From the NCBI GenBank assembly GCA_945860295.1, contig CAMAQH010000005.1, forward strand, positions 124,001-188,000: 64,000 bases of DNA. The letters run 5' to 3'. Positions 43,595 through 53,127 of the stretch are shown here, one piece after another. A model generated the notes under the pieces. That model was given only the letters and a program-made list of their open reading frames with translations, was not told the DNA's origin and did no database searches. Within the stretch, counting starts at the first letter, position 1. Each line of letters begins with the position of its first letter. Origin of the DNA: Prosthecobacter debontii. GTDB lineage: Bacteria > Verrucomicrobiota > Verrucomicrobiia > Verrucomicrobiales > Verrucomicrobiaceae. The translations under genes and the position numbers were made by a program.

Positions 43595-45091
43595 TCAAGG
43601 CAGAGATGCAGGCTTTTTCTTCTTCACCTTGGGTTTGTCCTGACCGCCAGCAGCCTTGGATCGTGGTGAGAGATACTGATCAAAGATAGCGCCCTGGCCC
43701 AAAACACGCGGGTCCTTTTGCAGAGTGAGCTCGGCCATCAGCTTATCACGCAGGGCCGTCATCTTGGCTGAGTAAGCTGGATCAGAGGCTAGGTTCTTGA
43801 CACAATCGGGATCACTAGCGAGGTCAAAAAACTGCTCCTCGGGACGTTTGCCAAAAGCGTGCTGCCAGAAAGCATCACTCTGACCAGCGGCCTCGATCAG
43901 AGCTTTGGTGGGGCTGGCGTCCGTGTCTTTCAGACCCAAGTCAGGATTGCCACAGGGCCAGCGATCCGACTCAAAGTTATGAATGTAGAGCAACTCACCC
44001 TGACGGATGGCGCGCACCGGATAACCAAGACCTGCGACTGATCCAGGCCGCGCATCCACATCATTGCGCTCACGCCCAATGATGACAAAGCTACGATCCT
44101 TCTTGGGTTCACCCCGAAGCAGATCGGTGAAACTGCGACCCGTGATGGCAGCCATGCCCATCACCGCGCCATCGACTCCAAACAACTCCAGAAAAGTCGG
44201 GGCGAGGTCGATAAAACTCACCAAGTCCGGCACACGACGCCCTGAGTTCACGATACCCGCTGGCCAATACGCGATGAGTGGGATGTGGTTCGCTTCATCA
44301 TTGATGTGGCCCTTCACGCGCGGGAATGGCATACCGTGATCCGAAGTGACGATGACCAGTGTGTTTGCCGCCTCACCACTGGCCTCCAGCGCCGCGATCA
44401 ATTCACCCACCTCAGCGTCATAAGCCTCCACCTCAGTGGCGTAGTCGAGCATGTCGCGCCGCACCTCATCATTGTCGGGCCAATAACCGGGCACGTGATC
44501 GATCTCTTCGGTCTTCTTTCCCGCCCCGATGCCAGCATCCAGCTTGTAAGGCCGGTGCGGGTTCTTGCTGCCGAACCAATAGAAGGAAGTTTGACCCTTG
44601 GGTTTCGACTTGAGAAAGCTGGCGAATCCAGCACCCACACCGCCTTCACCTTTACCACCGCTGCCTAGCGCGAAGTTTCGCGGGCTACCATCTGCATTCT
44701 TCGCATCGCCAGGTCCCCATGTCTTACCAGCGCCACCAGTGGTGATACCTGCCCTGCTTAGAGCCTCGCTGAAGGCCATGAACTTCGCTGAAAAATACGG
44801 CTGATGATTGGCCGCCTCCTCAAGCTGCCAAGGATTTCGACCCGTGATGATTGCCGCCCTGGAAGGTGCGCATTTTGAAGTCGGCGTGTAGGCATTGTCA
44901 AAGACGAGTCCCTTCTTCGCTAGGCGATCAATGTTCGGCGTTTTCACCCAGTCGCACCCATAAGCCTCACCGAAACTGCGCGAGGCATCATCAGCAATGA
45001 TGAAAAGAACATTGGGTCCATCCTTGGCTGAAGCCACACAGGACAAGCAAATCAGGGTTAGCAGGAGATGGAGAACGGCGTGCTTGTTCAT
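43595..45091 (-). CDS. Formylglycine-dependent sulfatase (S1 family)
   Basis: 498 residues, secreted (signal peptide NKHAVLHLLLTLICLSCVASA). The metal site starts NVLFIIADDASRSFG; the modification motif is Cys74-Ala-Pro-Ser-Arg (SKCAPSRAAIITGRNPW). GKTWGPGDAKN, DHGMPFPRVKGHINDEAN and a late DLASDPDCVKNLASDP follow. It resembles heparan N-sulfatase (SGSH-like, S1 subfamily 8) in the ADDASRSFG and SRAAIITGRNPW blocks. It removes sulfate from a glycan in the periplasm. Downstream of the DUF1501 gene on the same strand, and the last gene of the 20-kb minus-strand block. Confidence 0.95.
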   Translation of the reverse strand: MNKHAVLHLLLTLICLSCVASAKDGPNVLFIIADDASRSFGEAYGCDWVKTPNIDRLAKKGLVFDNAYTPTSKCAPSRAAIITGRNPWQLEEAANHQPYFSAKFMAFSEALSRAGITTGGAGKTWGPGDAKNADGSPRNFALGSGGKGEGGVGAGFASFLKSKPKGQTSFYWFGSKNPHRPYKLDAGIGAGKKTEEIDHVPGYWPDNDEVRRDMLDYATEVEAYDAEVGELIAALEASGEAANTLVIVTSDHGMPFPRVKGHINDEANHIPLIAYWPAGIVNSGRRVPDLVSFIDLAPTFLELFGVDGAVMGMAAITGRSFTDLLRGEPKKDRSFVIIGRERNDVDARPGSVAGLGYPVRAIRQGELLYIHNFESDRWPCGNPDLGLKDTDASPTKALIEAAGQSDAFWQHAFGKRPEEQFFDLASDPDCVKNLASDPAYSAKMTALRDKLMAELTLQKDPRVLGQGAIFDQYLSPRSKAAGGQDKPKVKKKKPASLP

Positions 45092-45178
45092 AGACAGGCT
45101 TCAACGAACAACCCGCTCCATCATTTCGTCGAATTCACATCCCACGTCACATAATTGGCCTTCCTCTCAAATCAGCCA

Positions 45179-46522
45179 TTACACCAACTCAGGCATGGCC
45201 TGATGGCCGCCGTCGATGAGGTATTGAGGACGACCACTGAGGTCTTCGAGAGTGACTTTATTGACATCAATGCCGAGGTGTTGATAAAGCGTGGCAAAGA
45301 CCTCGCCAAAGGCGACGGGGCGCTCGATGGCTTCACCGGCGAGTTTGTCCGTGGCACCGATGACCTGACCATGTCTCATGCCACCACCAGCAAGCAGCGC
45401 GCAGGACACACGCGGCCAGTGATCGCGACCACCTTTAGGATTGATCATCGGCGTGCGACCAAACTCGCCCCACACAACCACGGCCACATCTTTGTCCATG
45501 CCGCGCTCATGCAGATCGGTGATCAGCGCACTGAGGGCGCTGTCGAGTAGAGGCAGATCTTCGCGGAGCTGACCAAAGTTGTTTGAATGGTAGTCCCAGC
45601 GGCTGAACCCGAGCGTCACCACACGCGCGCCAGCTTCCACCAGACGACGCGCGGCGAGGAAGTGCTCAGTCATGCGGGGACCGCCATCATCACGATTGCG
45701 ATTCTCGCCCTGACCGTAGCGCTTGGCGGTGCGTTGATCCTCACGGCTTAAATCCAGCGCGTGGAGCAACTTCGGGCTCGTCAGCACGCCGAGCGCCTGC
45801 TCATTGAAGACATCCATGCCGCCCATCAGACCACTGGCATCCAGCTCACGGCGCAGTTGGTCGAAGCTCTTCAGCAAACCCGCGCGATCATGCAGACGAT
45901 CCAGGGAGACGCCATGGAGTGACATGTCCTCGATGCCACCGCCGCGGTTAGGCTGGAAAGGCGAGTGAGCGACGCCTAGATAACCCGGCTCGCCATTCCG
46001 CGCCCATGGCATGTGGCCCATCTTCGGAGAAAGCCCGACAAACGGCGGCATCGCCGCATTCACTGAACCTTGCAGGCGCGAGACGATGCTGCCCATCGCC
46101 GGCCAGCCGCCCGGAGGCTGGCGCTTGCCCGCACGTCCGGTTAGGCATTGGAAAGCGTCGTGACTCGTGTCGCAGTCCGCCATCGAGCGGATCAGCGTAC
46201 ATTTGTCCATCATCTTCGCCATGCGTGGCAGCAGCTCACAGATTTGCAGCCCCGCCACATTGGTCCCGATGGGTTTAAACTCGCCTCGTACTTCGGATGG
46301 GGCATCTGGCTTCAAATCAAAGATGTCCTGATGTGATGGACCACCCGGCAGGAAGACCATGATCACCGCCTTGTGCTTTGACTTCGTTCCTTGCACTGCC
46401 TCTGCACGCAGCAGTTCCGGCAGCGACAGACCGCCCATCGCCAGACCGCCGATCTTCAAGAAATCACGCCGGTTTTTGCCATCGCAGAAACCGTGTTGTG
46501 AAGAGCCTTGGATTGAGAGCAT
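45179..46522 (-). CDS. DUF1501 family protein
   Basis: About 447 residues from ATG 46522 (MLSIQGSSQHGFCDGKNRRD); a longer start at 46567 adds an unrelated leader. NRRDFLKIGGLAMGGLSLPE is a Tat-like signal. KAVIMVFLPGGPSHQDIFDL, KCTLIRSMADCDTSHDAFQC, ARRLVEAGARVVTLGFSRWD, VVWGEFGRTPMINPKGGRDH and WPRVSCALLAGGGMRHGQVI identify DUF1501 of the type paired with PVC dehydrogenases. It lies between the esterase remnant and the sulfatase. Function unknown. Confidence 0.95.
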   Translation of the reverse strand: MLSIQGSSQHGFCDGKNRRDFLKIGGLAMGGLSLPELLRAEAVQGTKSKHKAVIMVFLPGGPSHQDIFDLKPDAPSEVRGEFKPIGTNVAGLQICELLPRMAKMMDKCTLIRSMADCDTSHDAFQCLTGRAGKRQPPGGWPAMGSIVSRLQGSVNAAMPPFVGLSPKMGHMPWARNGEPGYLGVAHSPFQPNRGGGIEDMSLHGVSLDRLHDRAGLLKSFDQLRRELDASGLMGGMDVFNEQALGVLTSPKLLHALDLSREDQRTAKRYGQGENRNRDDGGPRMTEHFLAARRLVEAGARVVTLGFSRWDYHSNNFGQLREDLPLLDSALSALITDLHERGMDKDVAVVVWGEFGRTPMINPKGGRDHWPRVSCALLAGGGMRHGQVIGATDKLAGEAIERPVAFGEVFATLYQHLGIDVNKVTLEDLSGRPQYLIDGGHQAMPELV

Positions 46523-46739
46523 GCGAAGGTCGTTAATTAGTATGAGAACCAATACGGCAGCCTTCACATATCTTTTGCAGCCATTTCACACTGCTCCGAG
46601 AGGTCGTCTGATGCTCACTTCGGGTAGGAGCCCTTCTTCTTTGGGGCGCCTCTCAATCTGGTGCTGGTTGTGGCTACACACCGGCGGCGAGCCTGTTATG
46701 GCTGATAGCGTCATTGCTCAGAGCACTGGTGCCATCGAA

Positions 46740-47037
46740 AGCATCACGGCCTCAGGTCTTGCCGTCCGAGATTCTTCACTCGCAGTGGATGCATCCAACT
46801 TCAGCGACCCTTTACCATCCGTGCCCGCTGCGGCCGATTTCGACTGACCCGCAAAGGCAACGGCACACTCTCGCCCACATCCGCCCATCCCCAGATGGCG
46901 ACAGGCTTTTTACACGGAAGCACCATGTGATCCTAAAGCGCTGAGGCGAGGCGGAAATCGGCTGCGAATAGAAATGCGCTGCCGAGGGTGAGCCATGCGG
47001 GGAGTGTAGCGAGGCAGTTTATCTTCAAGGTATTCAT
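46740..47037 (-). pseudogene. 5' remnant of a sialate O-acetylesterase gene
   Basis: ATG at 47037 overlaps the stop of the PVC dehydrogenase gene (ATGA). It reads a signal peptide (NTLKINCLATLPAWLTLGSA), then FAADFRLASAL and TAG (46933-46935), then in frame DHMVLPCKKPVAIWGWADVG and ESVPLP. A frameshift near 46868 moves homology to AFAGQSKSAAAGTDGKGSLK and LDASTASEES. The order DHMVLQ-like/VWGWA/AGxxG.W matches the N-terminal domain of sialate O-acetylesterases such as the intact gene at 59.5-61.3 kb. The catalytic GQSNM part is gone. At least two lesions plus truncation. Confidence 0.72.
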
Positions 47038-50000
47038 CTTGCGGCCACAAAAGTCACATCATCACATTGGGTCTTCATGAGAGTTGCAGATTTGGCTGGG
47101 CGCACGGTGATCTGATGATCGCCTGCTGGGATGGGCGTGCTGCATTGACCGTCTTTGATGTCGAGTGGTTTGCCATCAAGCCAAGCGGCTTCGATGCCGG
47201 TGAAGATCAGCGGCTTCGTCGTGGGTTTGGAGGCCGTGAAGTTGGCGATGGCGTAGGGCTTGTCGGGACGGTCTTCGGCGCGGAGGTCGCCGTTGATGAG
47301 GGTCATGGCATAGGCGGCAGAGTCCTGCGCCGGTGGTGCACCGGGAGCCAGGCTGGCGAACTTCCACATTCGGGCTACGTTGAGTTTGCTGGCGTCAAAC
47401 GGGCCCGGGCGACCGATCTGGCTGAGGAACGCAAAGAGGTTGCGCTTGTCGTTAGGTTTGAGGGCGTCGATCAGGCCCTGTGGCATGAGGCTGCCGATGT
47501 TTTCCTTTTTGATGAGGTTGGCTTTGGCCAACGGCAGCTCAGCTCCTGGGCCGATCTTGATGATGACATCGGTGGCGGTCTCGCGGGCGGGGATGCCGCT
47601 CATGACGGTGCCGTCCTTCATGGTGAAGGCAAATCCGTGGTAGCCTTCCTTCACCTTCGCCGCCGGATTGAGCGTGCTTTCAATGATGTAATCGAGTGGG
47701 GCACTGGCACCAATGCTGGAGAAATCGGGGCCGTAGTTGCCGCCGACTCCGCCAATGGCGTGGCATGCGGCGCAGCCGATGCGACGATAGACGAGTTCGC
47801 CATCGGCGCTGTTGCCGCCTTCAGGCACAGACTTCATCAGCGCTGCGATTTCAGCAGGGTAATCACGCGGCGCGGTCTGCACTCCGACGAGGGGTTGCAG
47901 GGCTGCGACGAGCGCATTGCCGCCACGGCCCATGCCTTTGGCGATCTGCAAAGCATCTGCATACGCGGAGGCTGGCAGGTCTTTTGGCACAGCACTGGCG
48001 AACTGATTGGCAAAGGGAGCGTGTTGGAAAAGCTGACGCCAGAGGGCCTGCGCAGCGTTTTGATTCATCGTTTGCTTCAAGATGGATGGCAAGGCAGCGA
48101 GCGCATCGGCACGTCCGTGCATGGCCAGTGCGATGAGTGCCCCACGACGCACCTCTGCTGGCTGATTTTCAGCCACGAGCTTCTTGAGCGCCTTCGCGGT
48201 TTCACCGCCGCCGATAAGGCGCAGTGCAGCCAGTGCTTCACCCCGCAAGGCTCCGTCTTTTTCAGAGGCAGCGAACTCAGCGAGTGTGGCAATGACTTTT
48301 CCCTGCTGCCACTCACCCGCGAGGCGGATGGCAGCGAACTGCATGTCACGAGCGGTCGATTTCAAAAGCGGGGCGATGACGCTAAGGTCACCCTGCGGAC
48401 GGAGGCGGCGTTGTTTTGCTGCCTCGGCGAGGGCACGCGCAGCGCGAAGGCGAGCGGCTGGCTGGAGCTTGCCTTCCTCGATGAAGGCGGTGTAAAGCGT
48501 GTTCACCTCAGCTTGGCCACCGGATTTGCCGATGAGTTCGATCCACGGGCCGCTGCCCGCAGCATCAATGCTGCGTCCGGCAAAGAGGCGCTGCATGTAA
48601 GGCGCGGCGATAACGGGATCGGCCATGTCTGCGAGTGTGGTGAGCTGTTTTTCACGACCTGCGACCTTCTCGGGATGTGCGGCGAGTTCTTCGAGCCATG
48701 GACGCGCAAGTTCGTTAACGGTGGTCCATGCAGCGAAGTCGAGGAAGCTGTCGCTGGCATCGTTGGGCATGTTTTTGAGGACTACATCGGCACTTTCAAA
48801 GGTGCTGATGCGGCCCAGCGCACGAAAAGCCTCCAGGCGAGTGCGCGGATCCTTCCCGGCCTCCACCCACGGGGCGATGGCGCTGATGTTAGTGATGCCA
48901 CGATTGCCGTAAGCTTTGCCGATCTCACGCAGGGCGACCTGAACGCTTGTTTCATCCTGACCCGACTTCAGCGTGGCGAGCAGATGCGAGACATCGGCGC
49001 TGCGACCACTGAGCAGCCAGGCGGCGTGACGACGAGTGACTTCATCTTTGACCCAAACGGCGAGCGCCTTTTGCAAGTCAGCGAGGGACGCCTTTGCGAG
49101 TTCACGGCGAGCTTGTTCAAACTCCCAGCGATTTGGCGAGAGCAGTTTGTTGAGCAGCGCATCGACTGGCAGGCCTACAACGGGTTCCCAAGCGATCGGT
49201 TTGCTGCCCTTCGGTGCGATGCGCCAGATGCGGCCATGCTGTTTGTCACGACGTGGATCGCGGAAATCAACTTCACCGTGATTGATGATCGGATTGGTCC
49301 AGTCCGCGACATACAAGCCGCCATCGGGCCCCATGGCGAGGGCGATAGGGCGGAAAGCCGCATCGCTGGTGCGGGCGACATCGGCCTGCGTTTGCGTGAT
49401 ATAGCCTGACTTTGGAGCCGCCTTGTCCTCCGTGAAGTCGGTGAAGTTAAACCGCACGATGCGGTGAGCGCGGAAGTCGTTCGTGATCGCGCTGCCCTGC
49501 CATTCCTGGCCAAAGAGCGGGCTATTCACGAGCTCGAGTCCGCAGAACTTTGGATACGATCCAGGGCTAATGCTTTGGATGTAACGGCGTGCGCCTTCGC
49601 TCGGTGGCAACACGGCACCGGGGAAGCTCCAACTCACGCCATTGCCATCCGCGCCAGAGGTGAGGAAAGTCTGTCCGTTGGCGTCTTCCTGCTGGCCCCA
49701 GCAGTTTACGAGGCCCTTGGAATGGACTTCGAGTCGCTCGGTGTTCGGGTCATAAGCGAAAGCCACGCCGCTGTTTGCTCGCACCAGGCCCCACGGCGTC
49801 TCGATGTGCGAGTGGATGTAAATGGTCTGCTGAAAATAGAGCCGTCCATCAATGCCCCAATGCAGGCCGTGGATGATGTGATGGGTGTCCTCCGTGCCGA
49901 AGCCGCTGAGCAAAATGCGGCGCTCATTGAGCAAGCCATCTGCACCGGGTTGGCTGAGATGCACGAGCTCCGTGCTGGCTCCGACAAAGCAGCCGCCGTT

Positions 50001-51347
50001 GTTGTCCGGTGCAACGCCTGCAGGGATGAGCAGCTTGTCAGCGACGATGCGGGAGACATCTGCCACGCCATCGCGGTTCGTGTCTTCCATCACGATGATG
50101 CGGTCATTACCGGTGGATGGACCAAACTTGGCACTGTTGCCTTCCATCTGCGCACCGAGGTCATCCGGGTTCACCTGCGGGTAAGTGTTCGATGTCGCGA
50201 CCCACAAGCGACCCGCGGTATCCCAGTTCATGCCGACCGGTTTTTCCAGCAGCGGATTTTCGGCGAAGAGTGTCATCGCAAGGCCATCGTCGAGCGTGAA
50301 CTCAGGCTTTGGCAAAGAAGCCAGCACGGGCAGCTTCGTCTCGCTCGGCAGCTCGGGCGGCAGTGTGCTCGGCTTACCCGCCGCGATGCCGATCACGTTC
50401 GCCTCGGCTTTTTCGATAAGAGGATCAAACTTCGGAATCTCCACCGCATTGCGCCCCTGCTCCTGTTTGCGGAAGCCGAAGATGTAGGTGTAGTTCGCCG
50501 GACGACTGCGATGGAAGAACAACGAGTTCTTGCGCAGGATTGCCTCCCGCAAGGAGCGCTGTTCGGCGGTCTCAGCATCCCACTTGGCCGCATCCGTTTT
50601 CCAACCGAGCTGGGCTGCAAAACTCTCGCTCAATGCCTGAAGGCCACGCGGATTCAAATGAATGCCGTTGTCCGTGCCCTGCGCCAGATCAATGCCTGCC
50701 GCCTTCTGCCATTCACCCCGCACAAAGGGCGACTGCTTCTCCGCTGCGAGCTGTTCCATCACCTTTTCATACTCCATGAGCAGAGCATTGTGCTCCACCG
50801 GATCAGGCAAGCCGGGCCGTGTCGCACGCAGGTCCTCATGCTTGATCGGCCCCACAAATACAAAGCGCACTTTGCCCTCAGGACTTGCCGCCGTGATCAG
50901 ATCCATCAGCGCCAGCAACTCCTTGCGGAACTTCGCCGGACTGTGATCCAATCCGTAGCGAACAGGATCGGGATTGAGCACGGGATCGTTCTTCCGATAC
51001 GTCAGATCATCCAGACTCGCCGCCATGCCATAGCCCAGGATCGCTACCGTCGGCTTCACCACAGCGAGCTGTTCCTTCAGCGCATCCACACCCTTTTCCA
51101 CCGGATCAAAACTCGCCCGTGAAGCTCCCAGCGGACTGTCACCGCTATAACCCAGATTGCGCAGCGCAAAACTCTTGCCCGCAAACTCCCGCCGCATCTT
51201 TGATTCGATGTAGCCATAGTTGTTCTCTCGCTCGACAAGCACGTCGCCAATGAGCAACACCCGGTCGCCGTCGTTGATTTCGAGTTTGCGTTCAGCAGCC
51301 CCTGCAATGGAAGCGAGAACGAGTAGAGAGAAGAAGTGACGGATCAT
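47034..51347 (-). CDS. PVC-type SGNH / membrane-bound dehydrogenase / HEAT / cytochrome c protein
   Basis: About 1437 residues from ATG 51347 (MIRHFFSLLVLASIAGAAER, signal peptide). Residues about 20-260 are an SGNH/GDSL-like hydrolase domain (GDRVLLIGDVLVERENNYGY, LAQGTDNGIHLNPRG). Residues about 330-720 are the PVC membrane-bound dehydrogenase beta-propeller (DGLAMTLFAENPLLEKPVGM, VMEDTNRDGVADVSR, HHIIHGLHWGIDGRLYF). HEAT-type repeats fill about 740-1130. A cytochrome c-like domain has GCAACHAIGGVGG (CxxCH near 1190) and a heme-family tail. It probably oxidises a sugar with electron transfer in the periplasm. Coupled by ATGA to the decayed esterase gene. Confidence 0.93.
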   Translation of the reverse strand: MIRHFFSLLVLASIAGAAERKLEINDGDRVLLIGDVLVERENNYGYIESKMRREFAGKSFALRNLGYSGDSPLGASRASFDPVEKGVDALKEQLAVVKPTVAILGYGMAASLDDLTYRKNDPVLNPDPVRYGLDHSPAKFRKELLALMDLITAASPEGKVRFVFVGPIKHEDLRATRPGLPDPVEHNALLMEYEKVMEQLAAEKQSPFVRGEWQKAAGIDLAQGTDNGIHLNPRGLQALSESFAAQLGWKTDAAKWDAETAEQRSLREAILRKNSLFFHRSRPANYTYIFGFRKQEQGRNAVEIPKFDPLIEKAEANVIGIAAGKPSTLPPELPSETKLPVLASLPKPEFTLDDGLAMTLFAENPLLEKPVGMNWDTAGRLWVATSNTYPQVNPDDLGAQMEGNSAKFGPSTGNDRIIVMEDTNRDGVADVSRIVADKLLIPAGVAPDNNGGCFVGASTELVHLSQPGADGLLNERRILLSGFGTEDTHHIIHGLHWGIDGRLYFQQTIYIHSHIETPWGLVRANSGVAFAYDPNTERLEVHSKGLVNCWGQQEDANGQTFLTSGADGNGVSWSFPGAVLPPSEGARRYIQSISPGSYPKFCGLELVNSPLFGQEWQGSAITNDFRAHRIVRFNFTDFTEDKAAPKSGYITQTQADVARTSDAAFRPIALAMGPDGGLYVADWTNPIINHGEVDFRDPRRDKQHGRIWRIAPKGSKPIAWEPVVGLPVDALLNKLLSPNRWEFEQARRELAKASLADLQKALAVWVKDEVTRRHAAWLLSGRSADVSHLLATLKSGQDETSVQVALREIGKAYGNRGITNISAIAPWVEAGKDPRTRLEAFRALGRISTFESADVVLKNMPNDASDSFLDFAAWTTVNELARPWLEELAAHPEKVAGREKQLTTLADMADPVIAAPYMQRLFAGRSIDAAGSGPWIELIGKSGGQAEVNTLYTAFIEEGKLQPAARLRAARALAEAAKQRRLRPQGDLSVIAPLLKSTARDMQFAAIRLAGEWQQGKVIATLAEFAASEKDGALRGEALAALRLIGGGETAKALKKLVAENQPAEVRRGALIALAMHGRADALAALPSILKQTMNQNAAQALWRQLFQHAPFANQFASAVPKDLPASAYADALQIAKGMGRGGNALVAALQPLVGVQTAPRDYPAEIAALMKSVPEGGNSADGELVYRRIGCAACHAIGGVGGNYGPDFSSIGASAPLDYIIESTLNPAAKVKEGYHGFAFTMKDGTVMSGIPARETATDVIIKIGPGAELPLAKANLIKKENIGSLMPQGLIDALKPNDKRNLFAFLSQIGRPGPFDASKLNVARMWKFASLAPGAPPAQDSAAYAMTLINGDLRAEDRPDKPYAIANFTASKPTTKPLIFTGIEAAWLDGKPLDIKDGQCSTPIPAGDHQITVRPAKSATLMKTQCDDVTFVAAR

Positions 51348-51394
51348 TGAGGTTGGGGGTAATAACAGAAAGATAAACGCATGTGGATTCGAGA

Positions 51395-51484
51395 TCACTC
51401 GGCAGCAGTTGTGTCGTATTCAGCAATCGAGTATGCCAGTGGCGCAAAGAGGAAGGCAGTGAAAAGTCTGAGTTTGGGCTTCAT
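51395..51484 (-). pseudogene. Orphan signal peptide, probable gene stump
   Basis: ATG 51484 begins KPKLRLFTAFLFAPLAYSIA followed by EYDTTAAE and a stop, 29 residues in all: a signal peptide with almost nothing behind it. It starts 13 bases after the upstream sulfatase gene stop, where a cotranscribed secreted protein gene would be expected. Either the start of a deleted gene or a tiny exported peptide; the former seems likelier. Confidence 0.4.
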
Positions 51485-51497
51485 TGAATAGGGTTCC

Positions 51498-52922
51498 TTA
51501 TTTCCACAGTGGTTCGATTTGTTCGGCGTTCCACTTATCCCAAAGCGCTGACAGTTGCTGTAGGCGGGCGGGTTCTTGGGTGGCGAGATTCCGGGTCTCG
51601 CTGATGTCGTGCGTGAGGTCGTAGAGTTGCCACTCCTTGCCATCGCGAATGAGTTTCCAGTCGCCAAGACGCAGGGCGTTCTTTTGGCCAACGCGCCAGA
51701 ACAAGGGACGTTCTGGCAGTTGCGTGGTCTCGCTCGTGAGCAAGGGCATGAGGTTGATCCCGTCCAAGGTGGCTTCGGCTGAAGCTCCAACTACTTTCAG
51801 CGCTGTCGCGGTGGCGTCGATGGACGCCACAGGTGCCTCCACCACCTGACCTGCGGTGATGTGATTCTTCCACGACGCAATGAAGGGCACGCGAATGCCG
51901 CCATCCCAGAGTTCGCCTTTGCCACCGCGCAGCGGAGCATTGCTGGAGGTGAGTTCTTGGGTGGGGCCGCCGTTGTCGCTGAGGAAAACGATGAGCGTGT
52001 TCTCTTCGATGGCGCTGTCACGGAGTTGAGCGAGCACCTTGCCCACGCTGTCATCGAGATGCGCGAGCATGGCGGCGAAGATACGGCGCTGGATGTCTTT
52101 GATGTGCGCGAACTTCTTCAGGTAATCGTCCGTGGCCTGCATGGGGCTGTGGACGGCGTTGTAGGCGAGATAAAGGAAGAACGGCTGCGCGGAATGCCGG
52201 GCGATGAAGTCGCAAGATTCACGCGTGAAGGCATCGGTGAGGTTCACCTGTTCGTCCACGGGCTGACTGCTGCGCAGCAATGGATTGTCGGTGTCGTATT
52301 CGGGTTCGTTCGAGCCGAGATGGGTGCTCCACACGATGCGGCCATCGGGTGAGGTCCAGCGGCCCTGACCGCCATCCGGCAGGGTCTTGCGGCGCAGCCA
52401 GGTCGTCACGCCCTGCCACGGCGGCTGCACATAGTAATGACCCTCGTGCAGAAATCCGAAGAACTCATCAAAGCCACGCCGCTGCGGATGAAACTCCGCC
52501 GTGCCTCCGAGGTGCCACTTGCCCACCAATCCCGTCGCATAGCCCGAGTCACGCAGTCGATCCGCCACAGTCTTCTCCGCGACTGGCAAGCCAATGCCCG
52601 GCGCAGCGTTCTTCGCGCCGATGGGATTGAACTCAAAACCGAACCGCGTCTGGTAGCGACCGGTCATCAGTGCCGCACGCGAGGCCGCGCAGAACGGTGC
52701 GGTGACATAGCCGCTCGTGAATCGCGCCCCACTCGCCGCGAGTGCATCGATCTGCGGTGTCGGGACGTCTTTCCCACCGTAGCAACCGAGTTCGCCGTAA
52801 CCGAGATCATCAACGACGATGAAGATGACGTTGGGACGCTGCTCCGCAGCGAGTGATGAAGTCTGAGCGCAGAGCGGCGCGAGCAGCAAAGAGAGGAAGC
52901 AGAACAAACGGCGGCATTTCAT
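51498..52922 (-). CDS. Formylglycine-dependent sulfatase (S1 family)
   Basis: About 474 residues from ATG 52922 (MKCRRLFCFLSLLLAPLCAQ, signal peptide); an earlier ATG at 52958 is not needed. NVIFIVVDDLGYGELGCYGG is the metal site of arylsulfatase A-like enzymes. The modification motif is Cys78-Ala-Ala-Ser-Arg (APFCAASRAALMTGRY), with Ala instead of the common Pro. GLVGKWHLGG, FLSDNGGP and GIRVPFIASWKN complete the set. A sulfatase of arylsulfatase A/GalNAc-sulfatase character. First gene of the downstream half of the block; broken regulators lie upstream. Confidence 0.95.
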   Translation of the reverse strand: MKCRRLFCFLSLLLAPLCAQTSSLAAEQRPNVIFIVVDDLGYGELGCYGGKDVPTPQIDALAASGARFTSGYVTAPFCAASRAALMTGRYQTRFGFEFNPIGAKNAAPGIGLPVAEKTVADRLRDSGYATGLVGKWHLGGTAEFHPQRRGFDEFFGFLHEGHYYVQPPWQGVTTWLRRKTLPDGGQGRWTSPDGRIVWSTHLGSNEPEYDTDNPLLRSSQPVDEQVNLTDAFTRESCDFIARHSAQPFFLYLAYNAVHSPMQATDDYLKKFAHIKDIQRRIFAAMLAHLDDSVGKVLAQLRDSAIEENTLIVFLSDNGGPTQELTSSNAPLRGGKGELWDGGIRVPFIASWKNHITAGQVVEAPVASIDATATALKVVGASAEATLDGINLMPLLTSETTQLPERPLFWRVGQKNALRLGDWKLIRDGKEWQLYDLTHDISETRNLATQEPARLQQLSALWDKWNAEQIEPLWK

Positions 52923-52993
52923 GGTGAAAGTAAAACGCCCCACCATTCGGGAATCCATGGCCTAGGTCTGCCAAAAGTTGTCATCATCCTGCC

Positions 52994-53127
52994 ATGGCTC
53001 CCGAGGCACTCCAAAGTGCCTTTTTCGCCAGCATGACCGATCCACAGCCATTCCGGCTCATGTTTGATCAGCAGCCCAACGTGTTCTTCTTTGTGAAGGA
53101 TCGCGAGAGTCACCTCACCACTGCCAG
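52994..53127 (+). pseudogene. N-terminal scrap of a PAS-AraC regulator
   Basis: From ATG 52994: APEALQSAFFASMTDPQPFR, LMFDQQPNVFFFVKDRES, HLTTASEPM. The FD..P.V.FFVKDRES core matches the PAS domain that opens AraC-family regulators common in this phylum. After about 45 codons homology stops where the opposite-strand XRE scrap begins; the frame then reads the XRE gene backwards. The AraC DNA-binding end is missing here, but an AraC tail is found on the same strand at 63.5 kb. Confidence 0.6.

Noticed and set aside
46359-46847. A 162-codon + strand frame over the DUF1501 start and the following gap
   Set aside because: No motif, covers the DUF1501 N-terminus antisense and the esterase remnant, so it is not a gene.
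47067-49409. A 780-codon open frame on the + strand
   Set aside because: Entirely antisense to the 1437-residue dehydrogenase gene, whose motifs and CxxCH are clear; the + frame has none.
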